Origin: Pseudomonadota bacterium
GTDB taxonomy: Bacteria > Pseudomonadota > Alphaproteobacteria > Rhizobiales > Xanthobacteraceae
Length of the DNA stretch: 60,477 nt
Direction of reading: 5' to 3'
Assembly (NCBI GenBank): GCA_018242205.1
Contig: JAFECJ010000025.1
Location: 1-60,477 of the forward strand
The notes under the pieces: model-generated
The model's input: only the letters and a program-made list of their open reading frames with translations
Told to the model about the DNA's origin: nothing
Database searches by the model: none
Program-made: the position numbers and the translations under genes
Shown here: positions 36,021 to 43,997 of the stretch, piece by piece
How positions within the stretch are numbered: the stretch's first letter is position 1
How the letters are laid out: each line of letters begins with the position of its first letter

Positions 36021-36671
36021 TCAGCGCGAAACGCTCAGGCGTCTTTCCGCCATCGCACTCAGACGCGACAATGGAAAGCAAAGGATGAAATAGAAGATTG
36101 CGACGAGACCGTAAGCGAGCAGTGGCTTATACGTCGTGCTAGCGATGATCTGCGCCGAGCGCGACAACTCGACAAAGCCAATGATAGCCGCCAGCGACGT
36201 TCCCTTGATCAGTTGCACGAGAAAGCCAACGGTCGGGGCGATGGACAACCGAAAGGCCTGCGGCAGGATCACGCTGACGAGGCGATCCTTGTAATGCAGG
36301 CCCAACGCGCGCGATGCCTCCATCTGCCCCAATGGCACGGCTTGTATGGAGCCGCGCCAGATCTCGCCGAGAAAGGCGCTCGCGTGCAGCGTCAACCCAA
36401 TGGTTACGGCGACCCACTGATTCACCTGGATGCCGAAAGCAGGCAGACCGTAGAACACGAGAAAGAGTTGCATGAGCAGCGGCGTGCCTTGAAAGAAGTC
36501 GATGTACGCCGCCGCTAATCTTCCTGCGATCTTGTTCTCGGCCGTTCGCAACAGCGCGATGAGAAGCCCGAAGATGCCGCCGCCCACAAAAGCGATCAGC
36601 GACAGCGCTATCGTGGCCTGGATGCCGGAGAGAATGAACAGCGCTTCGTTGAGGCCGAATTGACGAATCAT
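36021..36671 (-). CDS. Amino acid ABC transporter permease (importer 3, second permease)
   Basis: 216 aa HisM-type permease. It contains YIDFFQGTPLLMQLFLVFYG near residue 56, and the EAA loop GQMEASRALGLHYKDRLVSVILPQAF near residue 117 marks the ATPase contact. It begins 7 nt after the first permease and precedes the binding-protein gene by 42 nt. It pairs with the next permease as a heterodimer. Confidence 0.9.
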   Translation of the reverse strand: MIRQFGLNEALFILSGIQATIALSLIAFVGGGIFGLLIALLRTAENKIAGRLAAAYIDFFQGTPLLMQLFLVFYGLPAFGIQVNQWVAVTIGLTLHASAFLGEIWRGSIQAVPLGQMEASRALGLHYKDRLVSVILPQAFRLSIAPTVGFLVQLIKGTSLAAIIGFVELSRSAQIIASTTYKPLLAYGLVAIFYFILCFPLSRLSAMAERRLSVSR

Positions 36672-36678
36672 GATCGTC

Positions 36679-37347
36679 TCACCTCACCGGGTACGAGAAG
36701 TAGGCGCGATCGATTGCCTTGAAGATCGTGGCAAATAGCATCGCCATGGTGAGGTAGAGAAGGGTCGCGACGATATAGATCTCGAAACTGCGAAACGTCA
36801 GCGTGTCGATCGACTGCGCGATTGCCGTCAGCTCTTCCGCCGAAATCGACGAGACGATGCTCGTGGTCAATAGCGCCAGAATGAACTGTCCCGACAGGGC
36901 GGGATAGATGATCCGGAGCGCCGGTTTGAGCACAATGTACCGGAAGATCTGGAGCGGCTTCAGACCGAGGGCCCTGCCCGCTTCATATTGGCCTCTCGGG
37001 ATGGCATCGATGCCGCCGCGGATGACTTCCGCGGCGAACGCTCCACAGTTCACGCTGAGCGCCAAGACGGCGGCACTCCACGGACTGAAGCTCAAGCCGA
37101 GAGCCGGCAATCCAAAATAGATGAAGAAGACTTGAACCAGAAACGGCGTGTTGCGGATCAGTTCGATATAGCAGACAGCGACGAAATCGAGCGCCTTGAT
37201 CTGGCTTCGCCTCGCAAGCGCGACGACAATGCCGATCATGAGGCCGACCATGATCGCCAGCGTAGCCAGCAGAATCGTCAGCCAACAGCCGCGCACGAAC
37301 TGCGTCCAATAGGGCTCCAGTGCAGCGAAGTTGAATTGGTACGCCAT
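36679..37347 (-). CDS. Amino acid ABC transporter permease (importer 3, first permease)
   Basis: 222 aa from the ATG at 37347; the frame extends to 37803 but only as a shadow of the dehydrogenase gene. It carries YIELIRNTPFLVQVFFIYFG near residue 60 and the EAA loop GQYEAGRALGLKPLQIFRYIVLKPAL near residue 120, both HisQ/GlnP hallmarks. A spacer of 50 bp separates it from the dehydrogenase-like gene upstream, so the importer is probably transcribed from the same IclR-box promoter. Confidence 0.9.
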   Translation of the reverse strand: MAYQFNFAALEPYWTQFVRGCWLTILLATLAIMVGLMIGIVVALARRSQIKALDFVAVCYIELIRNTPFLVQVFFIYFGLPALGLSFSPWSAAVLALSVNCGAFAAEVIRGGIDAIPRGQYEAGRALGLKPLQIFRYIVLKPALRIIYPALSGQFILALLTTSIVSSISAEELTAIAQSIDTLTFRSFEIYIVATLLYLTMAMLFATIFKAIDRAYFSYPVR

Positions 37348-37397
37348 ACTTCCTCCCGCGGCGCGGCTTTTGTTGCCGCGTCCGCTTTGGTGGTCGC

Positions 37398-38216
37398 TTA
37401 CTGAAGTCTGAAAAACGAGCGATATAGCTCGATCTGTTCGGTCAGCATGTGAATGCCCGGATGGGTGGGAAGGCCTCGCCGTTGCGCTTCTTCGAGCAAC
37501 CTGGTTTCGGCCGGCTTCATGATGATGTCGGCGACGATTGTTCCCTCGGAAAGGTTTGCGATCTCGAACGGCAGCGGATCGTGCGGCCTCAGTCCGAGGG
37601 GTGTGGCATTGATGATGAAATCCAGGCCAGGCGTGGCGGCTTGCGGAGCGGCGCTGACCTTCCCGGGCCACCGCGTCGCAAGGCGCGACACGAGGCGATC
37701 GAGGCGATCGCACGCGACATCGTTGATCAATAGCCGCCCAACGCCGGCGAGCATCAGGGCGGCGGCGATGGACACTCCCGCGCCTCCGGCTCCGACGAGA
37801 CACGCCGCGGCGCCTTCCAGGGTGTGACCGGCCTTGCGCAGTCCGGCAACGAATCCAGCGCCGTCGAAATTGTCAGCGGACCATGAACCGTCAGCCTCCC
37901 GGCGCAGGGCGTTGGCCGAGCCGGCTATCGTCGCGGTTTCCCCGAGGCGGTCGGCATATCCGCAGACGGCGAATTTGTGCGGCACGGTGACCAGCAGCCC
38001 GTCGAAATTGCCGATCGCCTTGAGGCCCTGGATGACGCTGCCGAGCCGGGCCGGCTCGACCTCGATCGGCACCATGACCGCGTCGATCTGCCGGGCAGCG
38101 AACAGCGGGTTCATCAAACTCGGCGCCATGACCTGATCGACCGGATGGCCGAGCACGGCGTAAAGACGCGTGCTGCCGGTCGGTGACGGGACGACTGCGG
38201 AACCACTCAGGGACAC
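37398..38216 (-). CDS. Shikimate/quinate dehydrogenase-like protein lacking the shikimate-binding serines
   Basis: 272 aa from GTG at 38216, which has AGAGG 4 nt upstream; another GTG at 38228 lacks an RBS. The AroE fold is clear: catalytic Lys in VTVPHK near residue 81, the Asp of NFDGAGF near residue 122 and the dinucleotide motif VGAGGAGVSIA. The usual N-terminal HSxSP reads QVMAP here, so both serines that hold the shikimate carboxylate are gone (compared with E. coli AroE from memory). A biosynthetic role is therefore doubtful; oxidation of another hydroxy acid brought in by importer 3 is more likely. Confidence 0.82.
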   Translation of the reverse strand: MSLSGSAVVPSPTGSTRLYAVLGHPVDQVMAPSLMNPLFAARQIDAVMVPIEVEPARLGSVIQGLKAIGNFDGLLVTVPHKFAVCGYADRLGETATIAGSANALRREADGSWSADNFDGAGFVAGLRKAGHTLEGAAACLVGAGGAGVSIAAALMLAGVGRLLINDVACDRLDRLVSRLATRWPGKVSAAPQAATPGLDFIINATPLGLRPHDPLPFEIANLSEGTIVADIIMKPAETRLLEEAQRRGLPTHPGIHMLTEQIELYRSFFRLQ

Positions 38217-38291
38217 ATTTCCTCTCACGCAAAATTTCGCGGCCTCTGCGGGCGCTTGGACGGCACGGCAGTGTTGGAATTTCGTTTAATA

Positions 38292-38351
38292 TGGAATGCA
38301 TTCCACTTTGTCAACGCAATGACATCCTGTTCACTTTGGAATATAGTTCCA
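38292..38351. promoter_or_regulatory. Two IclR-type boxes in divergent promoter
   Basis: A perfect 14-bp palindrome TGGAATGCATTCCA is at 38292-38305, and a second, TGGAA-TATAG-TTCCA, is at 38337-38351. Both match the TGGAA(N4-5)TTCCA form of IclR-family operators (the E. coli IclR box is TGGAAATNATTTCCA, from memory). Their centres are about 45 bp apart. They lie between the minus-strand catabolic operon and the plus-strand IclR gene. The second box ends 13 bp before the IclR start codon, which implies autorepression. Confidence 0.75.
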
Positions 38352-38364
38352 TTTGGAGCGAGCT

Positions 38365-39144
38365 ATGGACCGGGCGCTGTCGATCATCGAATTCTTGGCC
38401 GGCCGCGCCGGCGGATGTGCCCTGGCCGAAATTTCAGACAATCTCGGAATCCCGCGCAGCGCCACGCATCGCCTGCTCGGCGATCTGCGCGATGAGGGAT
38501 TTGTGCGACAGGACTTCGACGGCGGCGCCTACCGGCTGACCGCAAAGATCGTCTCGCTTGGCCTCACCTACCTGTCGACGTCCAAAGCGACGGATAAAGT
38601 GCTGCCGTTCGTCGAGGAACTCGCCGATGCGACCGGCGAACTCGTTGTCTTGACGGTCATCGATGGCGAAAGGCTTCTGCGGATCGCCAAGGCGCAAGGG
38701 GCAAAGCGCGGCCTGCTTTACAACCCCGATGAGGGCTCCGAAGTGTACTTACCAGCCACCTCGAACGGCCACGCCTGGCTATCCTGTCTGAGCGAAGAAG
38801 AGACATTGCAACTCGTGGCGCGCCAGGGCTTCAATCGTGAAGGCTACGGGCCGAACGCGCCCAAGACAATCAAAGCGCTCATGGCTCAGGTTCGACAGGC
38901 CCGCAAGCTTGGTTACGCCAAGATCGTCGAGACCTATGAAGCCGGAACGTCAGCGGTCGCGGCACCTATTCTGCGGCCCGCGACCAGATCACCGATCGGA
39001 ACGATCAGCATTGCCGGCCCGTCGTTCCGGATGACAGATCAACAGATGGACCGGCTGGCGCCGCTCCTCGTCAAGACTGCAAGCAAGATCGCGGACGCTG
39101 GCCACTCCCTGGTGATTTTTCCGCAGAACAAAGTCGAGGCTTAA
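38365..39144 (+). CDS. IclR-family transcriptional regulator (tandem copy A)
   Basis: 259 aa from the ATG at 38365 with GGAGCG upstream; a TTG at 38353 is also in frame. The winged helix (DRALSIIEFLAGRAGGCAL, SDNLGIPRSATHRLLGDLRDEGFV) is followed by the IclR sensor domain with LVVLTVIDGERLLRIAKAQG and ETYEAGTSAVAAPIL. It sits divergent from the importer 3 catabolic operon and directly behind two TGGAA-TTCCA boxes, so it very probably controls both. The ligand is probably an intermediate of that pathway. Confidence 0.9.
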   Translation: MDRALSIIEFLAGRAGGCALAEISDNLGIPRSATHRLLGDLRDEGFVRQDFDGGAYRLTAKIVSLGLTYLSTSKATDKVLPFVEELADATGELVVLTVIDGERLLRIAKAQGAKRGLLYNPDEGSEVYLPATSNGHAWLSCLSEEETLQLVARQGFNREGYGPNAPKTIKALMAQVRQARKLGYAKIVETYEAGTSAVAAPILRPATRSPIGTISIAGPSFRMTDQQMDRLAPLLVKTASKIADAGHSLVIFPQNKVEA

Positions 39145-39147
39145 TCC

Positions 39148-39924
39148 GTGTCAAGCCGGCTTCGTTCTGTCGCGATCATCGAACTCCTGACGAGGCATCC
39201 TGATGGATTGCCCGCGGCCACCATCTCGCAAACGTTGGACGTCCCGCTCGCGGCGACCGAGCGTTTACTTCAAGATCTGGTGCAAACCGACTACGTCGCT
39301 CCGAGCGGCGATCATCTGACATATCGATTGAGAGTGAAGATTGCGGCATTGGGGCTGGCCTATCTCGGCGCGAGCGGAGTGACCGATCTGGTGCAGCCGA
39401 TCCTTGATGACCTCGCCAAGCGAACCGGCGAATTGGTCCGGCTCGCCGTGATCGAGAGCGACCAGTTGACGTGGGTCGCGAAGGCCCAGGGCTCGAAGAG
39501 CGGGCTCATGTACAGCCCTGATACGAGTGCCGAGGTCAACCTGCCCAAAACCGCCAACGGGCAGGCGTGGCTCGCCTGCCTGCCGCAGAAAGACATCGAA
39601 CGTCTGCTGGCGCGGCGGGCCGCGGCGGACGGCAAAACGGACGACCTGAAGCCGGCTGCCATGCAGGAGCTGTTCGCGGAGTTGGAGATCGCCAAACGAC
39701 GCGGTTACGCCTTCGTTTCCGAACGCTATCAGACCGGCACTTCGGCAATCGCTACGGCTATCCGTCAATTGGGCACGGCCACTCCTCTCGGAACCGTCAG
39801 CATCGCGGGCCCCACAATTCGAATGAATAGCGCGCGGGTCGAGGAAATGGCCTCGTGGCTGATCGACACCGCTCAAGAGCTCGCCGCAGCCGCGGCATCC
39901 TCACCGTTGTTCGTGGCGCGCTGA
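39148..39924 (+). CDS. IclR-family transcriptional regulator (tandem copy B)
   Basis: 258 aa with a GTG start 3 nt after the stop of copy A, so translational coupling is likely. The layout is the same: SSRLRSVAIIELLTRHPDGLPA, LDVPLAATERLLQDLVQTDYVA, then a sensor domain with LVRLAVIESDQLTWVAKAQGSKSGL and ERYQTGTSAIATAIR. The sensor halves of A and B are visibly related, while the DNA-binding helices differ, suggesting an old duplication that may now read different operators or form heteromers. Confidence 0.9.
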   Translation: MSSRLRSVAIIELLTRHPDGLPAATISQTLDVPLAATERLLQDLVQTDYVAPSGDHLTYRLRVKIAALGLAYLGASGVTDLVQPILDDLAKRTGELVRLAVIESDQLTWVAKAQGSKSGLMYSPDTSAEVNLPKTANGQAWLACLPQKDIERLLARRAAADGKTDDLKPAAMQELFAELEIAKRRGYAFVSERYQTGTSAIATAIRQLGTATPLGTVSIAGPTIRMNSARVEEMASWLIDTAQELAAAAASSPLFVAR

Positions 39925-40255
39925 TTGGTGCCAAACTCGAACCTGCGCGTCGAAAACTACGCGTTGCCCTTCTGCGCGCGAATTAGTTGGCCTTAACGCC
40001 CGCCTCTTTGACGACACGGCGCCAGAGGACCGACTGGTCTTTGACGTATTGTACCAATTGCTCCGGCGCGCCACCGATTGCCAGTCGCCCGGAGGTGAGC
40101 GGCGACTTCTGGATCCCCCGCCAGGCCGCGCCCCAATCGCGTCGCCCGCTGGCACCGATGACAAGATCGGCGTCATCATCGATCTCGAAACGATTCTCCC
40201 CGCCAGGGTGATCGCTGATGCGCAAGGAAATTTTTGCGCGTCCTGTCAGCTGCGC
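39925..40255. other. Spacer holding a transporter gene remnant
   Basis: 331 bp between the second IclR gene and the FAH-family gene. The left part (39983-40090) is the tail of a Bug/TctC gene (listed separately). In the rest I see short open frames without family resemblance, and no convincing promoter or terminator. It is probably eroded coding DNA. Confidence 0.5.
39983..40090 (-). pseudogene. C-terminal remnant of a Bug/TctC-type substrate-binding protein
   Basis: The last residues of this minus-strand frame, PEQLVQYVKDQSVLWRRVVK followed by EAGVKAN and a stop, match the canonical tail of tripartite-tricarboxylate binding proteins (PEEF..YI..E...W..VVK.AGIK). No frame upstream continues the homology, and there is no signal peptide or start. 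The intact Bug protein at 48.0 kb ends similarly (KWRDVVTKANIKVE). The remnant follows the FAH gene on the same strand and suggests that this operon once ended in a solute-binding protein. Confidence 0.6.
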
Positions 40256-41131
40256 TTATACTTCGTCTATAATCGGGTTGCACAGCACGCCAATGCCTTC
40301 GACTTCGATCTCGCAGGTATCACCGGCGCGCATCCAGACTGGCTCAGGCTTCTGCGCTTGGCCCACGCCCGAAGGAGTCCCCGTGAGAATGACATCACCC
40401 GGCTCAAGGGTGATGCCCTGCGTCACGTAAACCAGGGTCTCGGCCAAAGGGAACATCAAGTTGTCGGTATTGTCGGACTGCAAGGTCTTCCCGTTGAGCC
40501 GGGTCATGATCTTCAGTCCCTTACCACCGCGCGGCAGCTCGTCGGCCGAGACGAAAGAAGGGCCGATGCTGCCGGACTTGTCAAAATTCTTGCCCATCGT
40601 CCATTGTGACGTGTGCTTTTGAAAGTCGCGAACGGAGCCGTCGTTGGCGACAGAATAACCCGCTATACAATCTAACGCATTGTCCATGGTCAGATGCCGC
40701 GCGGTCTTGCCGACAACCGCGACCATTTCACATTCATAATCGAAATGCGTCGACGCCCTCGGCCGGAGCAGCGCGGCCTCATGGGGCACGAAAGACGCCA
40801 GCGTGCGGAAAAATAGTGACGGCCACTTCGGCACATTGTCGGCATAACGCCCTTCCGTGACGTGATCCATATAGTTGAGGCCGAGACACAGGATCTTGCC
40901 CGGCCTCGCAACCGGCAGCGTGTGCTTCAACCCGGTCATGGGAAGGCGCGCGGACGCCGGCGCCCCCTTTGCGAGCTCGGCGATGGGCTTCAGGTCGCCC
41001 TTGCCGGCGCGAAGCCATTCAGCCAGATCGGCCGGCGCCTTGGCATCGACAGCCTGCAGGTCGATCACCGTATCGCCGTCGATGAGGCCAAGATGCGCAG
41101 CGCCATCGCGTTCAAATCCAACAATTCTCAT
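40256..41131 (-). CDS. Fumarylacetoacetate hydrolase (FAH) family protein
   Basis: 291 aa. The small N-terminal domain (MRIVGFERDGAAHLGLIDGD) is followed by the FAH catalytic domain from LCLGLNYMDHVTEG. Metal ligands are visible in FDYECEMVAVVGK (two Glu) and the Asp of DGSVRDFQKHTSQWTMGKNFD, then VILTGTPSGVG. Members cleave C-C bonds in fumarylpyruvate or acylpyruvates, decarboxylate 2-oxo-diacids, or hydrate dienoates, often at the end of aromatic meta-cleavage pathways. It is downstream of an importer on the same strand and opposite the amidohydrolase/RidA cluster, which would fit an aromatic ring-cleavage product. Confidence 0.9.
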   Translation of the reverse strand: MRIVGFERDGAAHLGLIDGDTVIDLQAVDAKAPADLAEWLRAGKGDLKPIAELAKGAPASARLPMTGLKHTLPVARPGKILCLGLNYMDHVTEGRYADNVPKWPSLFFRTLASFVPHEAALLRPRASTHFDYECEMVAVVGKTARHLTMDNALDCIAGYSVANDGSVRDFQKHTSQWTMGKNFDKSGSIGPSFVSADELPRGGKGLKIMTRLNGKTLQSDNTDNLMFPLAETLVYVTQGITLEPGDVILTGTPSGVGQAQKPEPVWMRAGDTCEIEVEGIGVLCNPIIDEV

Positions 41132-41212
41132 GACGTAACCTTAGTCCATAGGTGAACGACTACCAGCGATCACCATCAGTAACGGTCGACGGTCACTGAC
41201 AGTGCAATTGGG

Positions 41213-41974
41213 TTAGTGATGGCCGGCGCCCGACCAGGGCATGACAATCCTCTCGGCCAGCACGACAAGGCCGAACAAAAAGATGCCAAGCGCGCTGAGC
41301 CAAACCAGCGCGGCCCACGCAAGCGGGCTGTCGAGCTGTGAGTTCGCCGTCAGCAAGGTGTTGCCAAGTCCTTGTGTTGACCCGATAAACTCACCGATGA
41401 CGGCGCCGATGACCGCTAGCGTCACCGCCACCTTCGATCCGGCGAAAATGAACGGCAATGCGGCGGGGAACTGCACCTTGGTGAAGACCTGCAACGGGCT
41501 CGCCCGCAAGGCTCGCGCCAGCTCAAGGAGGCCCGAGGGCGTCGCTCGCATGCCCGCCGCCGTGTCGACGACAATCGGAAAGAACGCGACCAAGAAGGCG
41601 ATCACCAGCTTCGATTGCATTCCAAGGCCAAACCAGACCAGGATGATCGGCGCGACCGCGACTTTAGGCACTGACTGTGTAGCGATCAGAATCGGATACA
41701 GCGTGAGATTGAGGACGCGGGAGTTGGCGACGCAGACGGCGAAGGGGATGCCAACAAGCACGGCCAAACCGAAGCCAAGGATGCTTTCGAGGAAGGTCGG
41801 CCAGCTTTCGCGCAGCAACGTCTCCCAGTTGGCGATCGAGGCCCAGAATATGTCGGTCGGGCTCGGCAGAACGATCCGGTTCAAGCCGAAGTAGTATGTA
41901 TAGGCCTGCCAGGCGATCATGATGACGGCGATGCCGACCAGCGGATAGACGGTGTTCTCGATTCGCTTGATCAT
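41213..41974 (-). CDS. ABC transporter permease (SsuC/TauC/NrtB type)
   Basis: 253 aa with six or so hydrophobic segments. The BPD_transp EAA loop is ELARALRASPLQVFTKVQFPAALPFIFAGSK near residue 155. The N-terminus has VIMIAWQAYTYYFGLNRIVLPSPTDIFWA, typical of the nitrate/sulfonate/taurine class. It overlaps the ATPase gene by 4 bp. Together with the binding protein (339 aa) it forms an importer whose class carries sulfonates, nitrate, pyrimidine precursors or aromatic acids. Confidence 0.9.
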   Translation of the reverse strand: MIKRIENTVYPLVGIAVIMIAWQAYTYYFGLNRIVLPSPTDIFWASIANWETLLRESWPTFLESILGFGLAVLVGIPFAVCVANSRVLNLTLYPILIATQSVPKVAVAPIILVWFGLGMQSKLVIAFLVAFFPIVVDTAAGMRATPSGLLELARALRASPLQVFTKVQFPAALPFIFAGSKVAVTLAVIGAVIGEFIGSTQGLGNTLLTANSQLDSPLAWAALVWLSALGIFLFGLVVLAERIVMPWSGAGHH

Positions 41975-42777
41975 CTGGTAATTCCCAAGGCGCGCCCCGC
42001 CCGATGTTCGAGCTCGGTGAATTCCGGGAGGTAGCGCATTTCCGCGGAACGCGGATACGGCAGCTCCACCTTGATGAAATCGGCGATCACCGCCGGACGC
42101 TTGCTGAACACCGCGACGATATCCGAAATATAGACGGCCTCGCTGATGCTGTGCGTCACGAACATGACCGTCGCGTTAGTCTTGGCGCGGATATCGAGCA
42201 ACAAATCCTGCATTTCCATGCGCGTGAGTTCATCCAGCGCGCCGAACGGTTCGTCCATCAACAGCAATTTCGGCCTGTGTATCAGCGCACGGCAAAGCGC
42301 AACGCGCTGCTGCATGCCGCCCGAGAGCTGCGAGGGGTAGGCGTTTTCGAAACCCTCGAGGCCAACCGAAGCGAGCAGCTCTCTCGCGCGCGAAACCGCC
42401 GTCGCGTCACGCAGCTTGAGGATTTCCATCGGAAACAGAACGTTGTCGATCATCGTCCGCCACGGCATCAGGTTCGCCTGCTGGAAGACGACGCCGAAAT
42501 CCTCATGCGGCGCCGTCACGTTCCGGCCGTTGATCTGCACGGTACCGCTCGTCGCAGGAATGAGCCCGCCGACGATCTTGAGAAACGTCGTCTTGCCGCA
42601 TCCGCTCGGGCCCAACAGCGTTACGAGGCTGCCCTGGGTAACATCGAAGGTGATGTTATCAATGGCGACGAGAGGAGAACCGCTGCCACGCCCGAATGAC
42701 TGACGGACATCCTTGAAGTGCCCGAACGGCGCAAGGGGGGCCGCCGGCCACCCTTGCGTATGGTTTGGCGTGCTCAT
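41971..42777 (-). CDS. ABC transporter ATP-binding protein (SsuB/TauB type)
   Basis: 268 aa from the ATG at 42777; a GTG at 42786 is an alternative. Walker A GPSGCGKTT is at about 56-64, then VFQQANLMPWRTMIDNVLFP (Q-loop typical of the nitrate/taurine class), signature LSGGMQQRVALCRALI, Walker B LLLMDEPFGALDELTR and the H-loop VTHSISEAV. It powers the permease that follows. A 21-bp gap separates it from the binding-protein gene. Confidence 0.92.
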   Translation of the reverse strand: MSTPNHTQGWPAAPLAPFGHFKDVRQSFGRGSGSPLVAIDNITFDVTQGSLVTLLGPSGCGKTTFLKIVGGLIPATSGTVQINGRNVTAPHEDFGVVFQQANLMPWRTMIDNVLFPMEILKLRDATAVSRARELLASVGLEGFENAYPSQLSGGMQQRVALCRALIHRPKLLLMDEPFGALDELTRMEMQDLLLDIRAKTNATVMFVTHSISEAVYISDIVAVFSKRPAVIADFIKVELPYPRSAEMRYLPEFTELEHRAGRALGITR

Positions 42778-42798
42778 CAATTGCACCGTCCTCTTTCT

Positions 42799-43818
42799 TT
42801 ACGGCTTGATGGCCGGGTTCGGCAGGAAGTCCGTCGAATAGAGTTCGGCCGGCGATGGCGCCTTGCCGTTCAGACCGATGTACTTATCGACGAAATCGAT
42901 GTTGGCCTTCATCTTGGCGGTGTCGAACCAGCCGTAACCATTGGCTTTCGATTCGGCCGTCGTGGCCAGGTCGGCGACGACCTTGATCTCGTCGACAATA
43001 GCTTCCGCCTTCAGCGTCGGCACGTATTTGATCTCGTCTTCCGCCGCCTTTTGGGGGTTGGCGAGCGCGAATTTCCAGCCCTTGAGCGATGCACGGACGA
43101 AGCGCTTCACGACATCGGGGTTCTTCCCGAGATAATCTTCGGTCGCGGCAATTCCGTTGCCGTAAAGCTCGAGCCCCTGGTCGGCCAGCAGGAAGGTGCG
43201 GAGTTCGGCATTGGCGGCCTTTGCGCCCTTTTCCAACCCCGGCTTGGCCATGACGAAGAACTCGATGGCCGGCACCTGACCGGACAGCAGCGCGGAGGCG
43301 CGGGCGGGCGGCGCAACATTCGCAATCTTCAGTTTGTTCGGGTCGAGTCCCTTTTGCGACATGAAGCCTTGGATGACCTTGGGCGTAAAACTGCCGGCGC
43401 CGCTGCCGAGGTTGAGGCCTTCGAGCTGCTTGAGGGTGGTGACGTTGCCGCCGGTGCTGAGTGAGAAGATCGCGTAAGGCGCCTTCCCGTAATTGACGGC
43501 AACCATTTTCAGCTTCGAGCCGTTGGCGCGCGCGATCACGACGCTCGGCACATCGACGAAGCCGATGTTGGCTGTACCCGCCTCCACCGCCTGGATCACC
43601 TGCGCGGTGCCCTGCGCCGGGATGATCGAAACATCGAGACCCTCTTCCTTATAGAACCCTTGCGCCAGGGCGGCGTACCAGGGCGCGTGACGCCCGAGCG
43701 GGATGAAGTCGAGCGAGAACACGACCTTGGTCGGCGCCTGCGCGCGCGCATCGGGCGCCGCCGGCAAAATCGATACCAATCCCGCGAAAACGGCTGCCGT
43801 TTTTAGCCACCACTTCAT
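42799..43818 (-). CDS. ABC transporter substrate-binding protein (NMT1/SsuA-like)
   Basis: 339 aa from the ATG at 43818 with GGGGAG 10 nt upstream; the frame to 44037 is not coding. The signal peptide is KTAAVFAGLVSILPAAPDARA. The mature part begins VVFSLDFIPLGRHAPWYAAL and YKEEGLDVSIIPAQGTAQVI, a pattern of NMT1/THI5-like and sulfonate/nitrate binding proteins; ALAQGF precedes it. It is the first gene of an operon of importer plus FAH hydrolase and is transcribed divergently from the GntR gene, with a palindrome between them. Confidence 0.9.
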   Translation of the reverse strand: MKWWLKTAAVFAGLVSILPAAPDARAQAPTKVVFSLDFIPLGRHAPWYAALAQGFYKEEGLDVSIIPAQGTAQVIQAVEAGTANIGFVDVPSVVIARANGSKLKMVAVNYGKAPYAIFSLSTGGNVTTLKQLEGLNLGSGAGSFTPKVIQGFMSQKGLDPNKLKIANVAPPARASALLSGQVPAIEFFVMAKPGLEKGAKAANAELRTFLLADQGLELYGNGIAATEDYLGKNPDVVKRFVRASLKGWKFALANPQKAAEDEIKYVPTLKAEAIVDEIKVVADLATTAESKANGYGWFDTAKMKANIDFVDKYIGLNGKAPSPAELYSTDFLPNPAIKP

Positions 43819-43900
43819 CTGACAAACTCCCCTGTGACACGCACCGAGTGCGATGAGCCTGTTCCGATGCTGCCATCGAGAGTTTCGGTGAGTCAACAGA

Positions 43901-43910
43901 TTATCGATAA
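43901..43910. promoter_or_regulatory. Candidate GntR operator (TTATCGATAA palindrome)
   Basis: A perfect 10-bp palindrome, TTATCGATAA, lies in an A+T-rich patch (AACAGA before, AATATTTGAT after). It falls in the divergent spacer between the importer operon and the FCD-type GntR gene, 83 bp from the first and 88 bp from the second. FadR/FCD regulators often bind such short symmetric sites near their own gene. Confidence 0.5.
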
Positions 43911-43997
43911 AATATTTGATTGTCGGTGATTCTTGTTTTAGACCATAATCCGCAGCGACGGTCCCGCACGAGATCAACCGAGGAAATATCTGAGGAC

